A stretch of 24,534 nt of DNA from a virus. The translations under genes and the position numbers were made by a program. Every line of letters begins with the position of its first letter. The first letter of the stretch is position 1. The DNA lies in the IMG/VR virus record IMGVR_UViG_3300048908_000137, positions 1 to 24,534 of that record; one strand, written 5' to 3'. Under the pieces are notes generated by a model. That model was given only the letters and a program-made list of their open reading frames with translations, was not told where the DNA came from and did not search any database. Below, piece by piece: positions 22,133-24,534 of this stretch.

Positions 22133-22944
22133 AGCTGTATTCAACAACCGACATCGCGGCTTCAGTTCGCAAGGCGTACGAGACGTTCACGCATGTCGTG
22201 CTGAGTCGCGGTTACACGATCCTGAAGCCTGTCTACTTCAAGACAGAAACGATTCAGGATCTGGCGCCGCTCTACCAGTACGCCAGCTGGATACCCGCGT
22301 CAGCGCCGCAACTGAAGCGCTGGACGAACCTGGGTGGCGTGCTGATCGAACAGGACACGCACCCGGCGGACGACTTCCCGAAGACGGACGTAACGGTTAT
22401 GGTGGAAGCGCCGTACGACATGGATCGCCTGAAGAAGTGCAACTGGCGCAACAATGAGTATGGTGTGATTCCGAACCCCGTATCGTGGTCCACGCATGAG
22501 GAGTGCATAGACCTGCGCTTCCCGACTTCGGAACTGTTACGCGAGATCTGGACCGTTGCTAACGGCCAGCCGTTCACGAATTACGAACTGGCGACGGAAA
22601 CGGGCATCCCCGTCAGCCAATTGCAGTACATCAAGAATGCGCTTCACCCGGTCGAACACTGGTACATACAGAAGCGCCTGGCACCGGAGCGCGAAGAGAT
22701 GCTGCCCGCGTGGGAGTGGCTGGAGGCGGGCACCGTGCCGAAGTGGAAAATCATTGAATCCGGCCACAAAGCGATGGTTGAGGAGTTGGGTAAATTCGGG
22801 TATATCAACCTGAAACGCTACCAGCACTACCCGGCTGAAGAACCGGATTGGACGGTCGTTGACCGCAAGCGGCAACGCGCGCTTAGCGATCTGGCATCTG
22901 TTCGATCGTTAGTGGAGTCACTTCCCGACCATCTGTCATTGTGA
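22129..22944 (+). CDS. Hypothetical protein (271 aa), last gene of the right arm
   Basis: 271 residues, starting MKLYSTTDIAASVRKAYETF at an ATG overlapping the previous stop. It is a soluble mixed alpha/beta protein with several aromatic-rich parts (YQYASWIPASAPQLKRW, later EHWYIQKRLAPERE and ERPAW-like segments such as LPAWEWLEAG). No catalytic motif is recognised. It is the final gene of the plus-strand replication operon; its last 62 bp overlap the end of the convergent HTH gene on the other strand. Confidence 0.7.
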   Translation: MKLYSTTDIAASVRKAYETFTHVVLSRGYTILKPVYFKTETIQDLAPLYQYASWIPASAPQLKRWTNLGGVLIEQDTHPADDFPKTDVTVMVEAPYDMDRLKKCNWRNNEYGVIPNPVSWSTHEECIDLRFPTSELLREIWTVANGQPFTNYELATETGIPVSQLQYIKNALHPVEHWYIQKRLAPEREEMLPAWEWLEAGTVPKWKIIESGHKAMVEELGKFGYINLKRYQHYPAEEPDWTVVDRKRQRALSDLASVRSLVESLPDHLSL

Positions 22945-23416
22945 TGACGGTTTGCCGTATCTCTTTAATTCGAGGGGCGTTAGCATGATAGAGAGCATTC
23001 AGTTCCGCGAGGGCGTTCTCAGTCTCACTATTTCCCTGCCGCGTCGTCCCCCCACCAGTGAGAGCGAGCGCAGCATCCAGTTTGACTTTGGCGAGGGCGG
23101 CGCTATCACCGAACTCCATCGTTGCGAGCTTATGGACTTCATTGATCCCGTCTACCCGGAAGGCTCGCACCAGATCCGCGACCTGGTTTTCAAATTGCTC
23201 GGTACTCATGCGCGAGTACGTCGGATCTACCTTAACTGTTTCTACCGCACCCGCGAAAGCCTGGAGGGCGGCACTGCGACGGATGAAGATGTCAAGCTCG
23301 CGCGGGGTACAGTCTAGCGCGCACGCAGCCAGGAAGATGTCTCCCTTGGCTTCTGTCAGCGCGGTCTTGATTGACTGTTCGGAAATCAGGCCGCTCTTTC
23401 GCGCTCTGCTAGTCAT
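22883..23416 (-). CDS. HTH protein, candidate terminase small subunit
   Basis: 177 residues. The N-terminal ~55 residues hold a Fis/homeodomain-like helix-turn-helix (IKTALTEAKGDIFLAACALD, then TPRELDIFIRRSAAL). The middle is helical (FENQVADLVRAFRVDGINEV and AALAKVKLDAALALTGGG) and the tail is polar. This layout resembles small terminase subunits and phage DNA-binding adaptors. TerS recognises pac or cos DNA and hands it to TerL; TerL lies at 4695-6695, so the pairing would need a circular map or split genes. The ATG overlaps the stop of the basic protein (ATGA). A transcription regulator is the alternative. Confidence 0.6.
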   Translation of the reverse strand: MTSRARKSGLISEQSIKTALTEAKGDIFLAACALDCTPRELDIFIRRSAALQAFAGAVETVKVDPTYSRMSTEQFENQVADLVRAFRVDGINEVHKLATMEFGDSAALAKVKLDAALALTGGGTTRQGNSETENALAELNALYHANAPRIKEIRQTVITMTDGREVTPLTIEQMPDR

Positions 23417-23565
23417 TTCTTCGTCCGCCGTTCAGGAAGTCGTTTCAGGGATTTGCCGTGTTGCTCTTCCACGAATTTCTTGCCGACCTTGGCAGGCACC
23501 TTGGAAGACTTGCCCGCCGCTGCCGCGTGCATAAGTCGGCTTTGCGCTTTCGATTTCATAGGCAT
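23413..23565 (-). CDS. Small basic phage protein (50 aa)
   Basis: 50 residues (starts MPMKSKAQSRLMHAAAAGKS, ends KRLPERRTKK). The KSKAQxRLM...GK...VPxKVxKxFV...LPER pattern matches a widespread family of small basic phage proteins. The ATG at 23565 has GAGGT 6-8 bases upstream; a longer reading into the ligase stop is not chosen. It lies between the ATP-grasp ligase and the HTH gene. Family members have no established function; nucleic-acid or capsid binding is inferred from charge. Confidence 0.75.
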   Translation of the reverse strand: MPMKSKAQSRLMHAAAAGKSSKVPAKVGKKFVEEQHGKSLKRLPERRTKK

Positions 23566-23575
23566 GATATGACCT

Positions 23576-24534
23576 CTAGTAAGAAAGACCTGTTCCGTAT
23601 CCAAGTTTCTGAAGGTCTGGTAACTGCTTCTTTAACCGGCCGGCTCCTATGTCTGTCCTGTAAAAAGGAGAGTTCGGTATCTTTACCTTTTTTAGGGCAC
23701 TGTACGCACTGCGGCGCGCGCCAGTTATCGTTTCGCCGAGACCTGTTGCGATCAGAACATAATCCCCCGCCGTCACCGGACCCGGAAGATCCACCACCTT
23801 CCCGTTAATCTCGCGCGGCGCGTCGCCGATCATGACTTCCGAGAAGTGAAGATGCTCCATATCTTCCGCATTGTAAATCGGTATGCCGCAAAGTTCCTTG
23901 TTCGTTATTTTCGAGTAGGGAAAGTCGGGCAGCGCCATCAGGACAGAGATGGAGACTACATCGGTCTTCACCTTCAGCGTGTCTCGCCCGTTCACCAGAT
24001 CGAGCATCCATTGGGCCTGATCGCCTTCGATCAATGCGGTAAGGTTGTGGCGGATCGGCCAGCCGTCACGCATCGTCCACTCCAACGGATAGGGGGTTCC
24101 ATCGTGCGTTATCATGCAGTTCACATCAACGTAGCCGACGTACCCCACGCGCTGGAGATGATCTGTAGCCGGCTTGAGTACCTGGTCAGCCAGTTTCGAC
24201 TTCTTCACGACGCGCACAGTAGTGCCCATCTCGCCCGTATTCACGCCGAGATCGCCGTTCATCAGTTTCTTGTTCTCCCAGTTCTCAACCCATCCTGCTT
24301 TGGACCATCCAGCAGGCCCGAACCACCCGCCCACGGCCATCTCCATCCCGTCAATCTTCTCCTGGAGAATAAATCCGTCTTCTTTGGCCGATTTGACGTA
24401 TTTCGGGACTGTTTTCCAGCGCTGAAGCATGTAGACCAGATCCGCCGCCGAGTTCGCAACATAGGACATTGCCCGCTCGCCGTCACCGGACGGCTTGGAG
24501 ACAAACGCTTTACCCTGCTTTTTTACGTAGGCGA
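23576..24534 (-). CDS. PurD-like ATP-grasp ligase, N-terminus beyond window
   Basis: About 318 residues are visible, running open to the window edge, so the start lies outside; the reading frame continues upstream of the first internal Met as KAFVSKPSGDGERA. The sequence matches phosphoribosylamine-glycine ligase (PurD): ATP-binding GFILQEKIDG, GDLGVNTGEMGTTVRV (PurD: GDxGPNTGGMG), YVGYVDVNCMITHDGTPYPLEW, and a C-terminal domain ending VLIATGLGETITGARRSAYS and FYRTDIGAGRLKK (PurD: ffRxDIG). The PurD EFNxRFGDPE metal-binding motif is changed to EWTMRDGWP, so the substrate may differ. Possible roles are purine synthesis or adding an amino acid to a modified base. It is the first visible gene of the right minus operon. 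Confidence 0.8.
   Translation of the reverse strand, partial: AYVKKQGKAFVSKPSGDGERAMSYVANSAADLVYMLQRWKTVPKYVKSAKEDGFILQEKIDGMEMAVGGWFGPAGWSKAGWVENWENKKLMNGDLGVNTGEMGTTVRVVKKSKLADQVLKPATDHLQRVGYVGYVDVNCMITHDGTPYPLEWTMRDGWPIRHNLTALIEGDQAQWMLDLVNGRDTLKVKTDVVSISVLMALPDFPYSKITNKELCGIPIYNAEDMEHLHFSEVMIGDAPREINGKVVDLPGPVTAGDYVLIATGLGETITGARRSAYSALKKVKIPNSPFYRTDIGAGRLKKQLPDLQKLGYGTGLSY

Noticed and set aside
22947-22958. Small hairpin ACGG-TTTG-CCGT as a terminator
   Set aside because: Only a 4-bp stem and a broken T run; too weak to call.
22952-23317. Plus-strand open frame (121 codons) opposite the HTH gene
   Set aside because: The minus-strand HTH gene is coupled by ATGA to its neighbour and has a recognisable fold; this frame has neither, though its composition is not absurd.

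Overview
The window is a stretch of a tailed double-stranded DNA bacteriophage or prophage genome. It holds densely packed, ATGA/TGATG-coupled genes with no bacterial housekeeping gene among them. A large terminase, a portal and a tail-fibre-like protein sit with a complete phage replication module. GC-rich codon use and fibre and small-protein styles resembling Burkholderia-group phages suggest a beta-proteobacterial host, perhaps Burkholderiaceae; this is an inference. The portal length and short fibre would suit a podovirus-like particle, but no diagnostic tail gene is present. No integrase, lysis gene, tRNA or CRISPR array was seen.

Layout. (1) 1-7474, minus strand, virion genes. In transcription order they are a beta-rich virion protein, the large terminase, four tiny basic proteins, the portal, a small HExxH metalloprotease-like protein, a repetitive tail fibre, and the start of another gene leaving the window. 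(2) 7475-9385, mixed. A leader region and possibly one small minus ORF lie here, then two plus-strand mini-operons of small genes, each behind a copy of a shared promoter, and a shared terminator facing two small minus genes. (3) 9413-9527, an iteron-like array of about ten 9-bp repeats in two opposed arms. (4) 9514-11696, minus strand, an AlpA-like regulator and a primase-polymerase/helicase. (5) 11796-14336, minus strand, a regulator operon: a small membrane protein, two HTH regulators, a small overlapping ORF, a phage-encoded outer-membrane beta-barrel and two paralogous proteins, closed by a terminator. (6) 14350-22944, plus strand, the replication operon: a Cas4-like DUF2800 nuclease, a DUF2815 ssDNA-binding protein, a family A DNA polymerase, a VRR-NUC nuclease, an HNH/AP2 endonuclease, an SNF2-type helicase and accessory proteins. 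(7) 22883-24534, minus strand, converging on region 6: a PurD-like ATP-grasp ligase truncated by the window edge, a small basic protein and an HTH protein that could be a small terminase.

How it works together. Divergent promoters at 14308-14378 separate the regulator operon from the replication operon and look like an early control switch. A 20-bp promoter core containing the palindrome GCAATTGC recurs three times on the plus strand, and a 17/20 version drives the minus regulator operon, so one phage circuit may control them together. The primase-helicase and nearby iterons could start replication, which the polymerase, SSB and nucleases of the right arm would carry out.

The most unusual items are the divergent PurD-like ligase in a phage, the iteron array with its palindromic centre, the shared promoter family, the run of four tiny basic genes between terminase and portal, and the outer-membrane protein gene inside the regulator operon.
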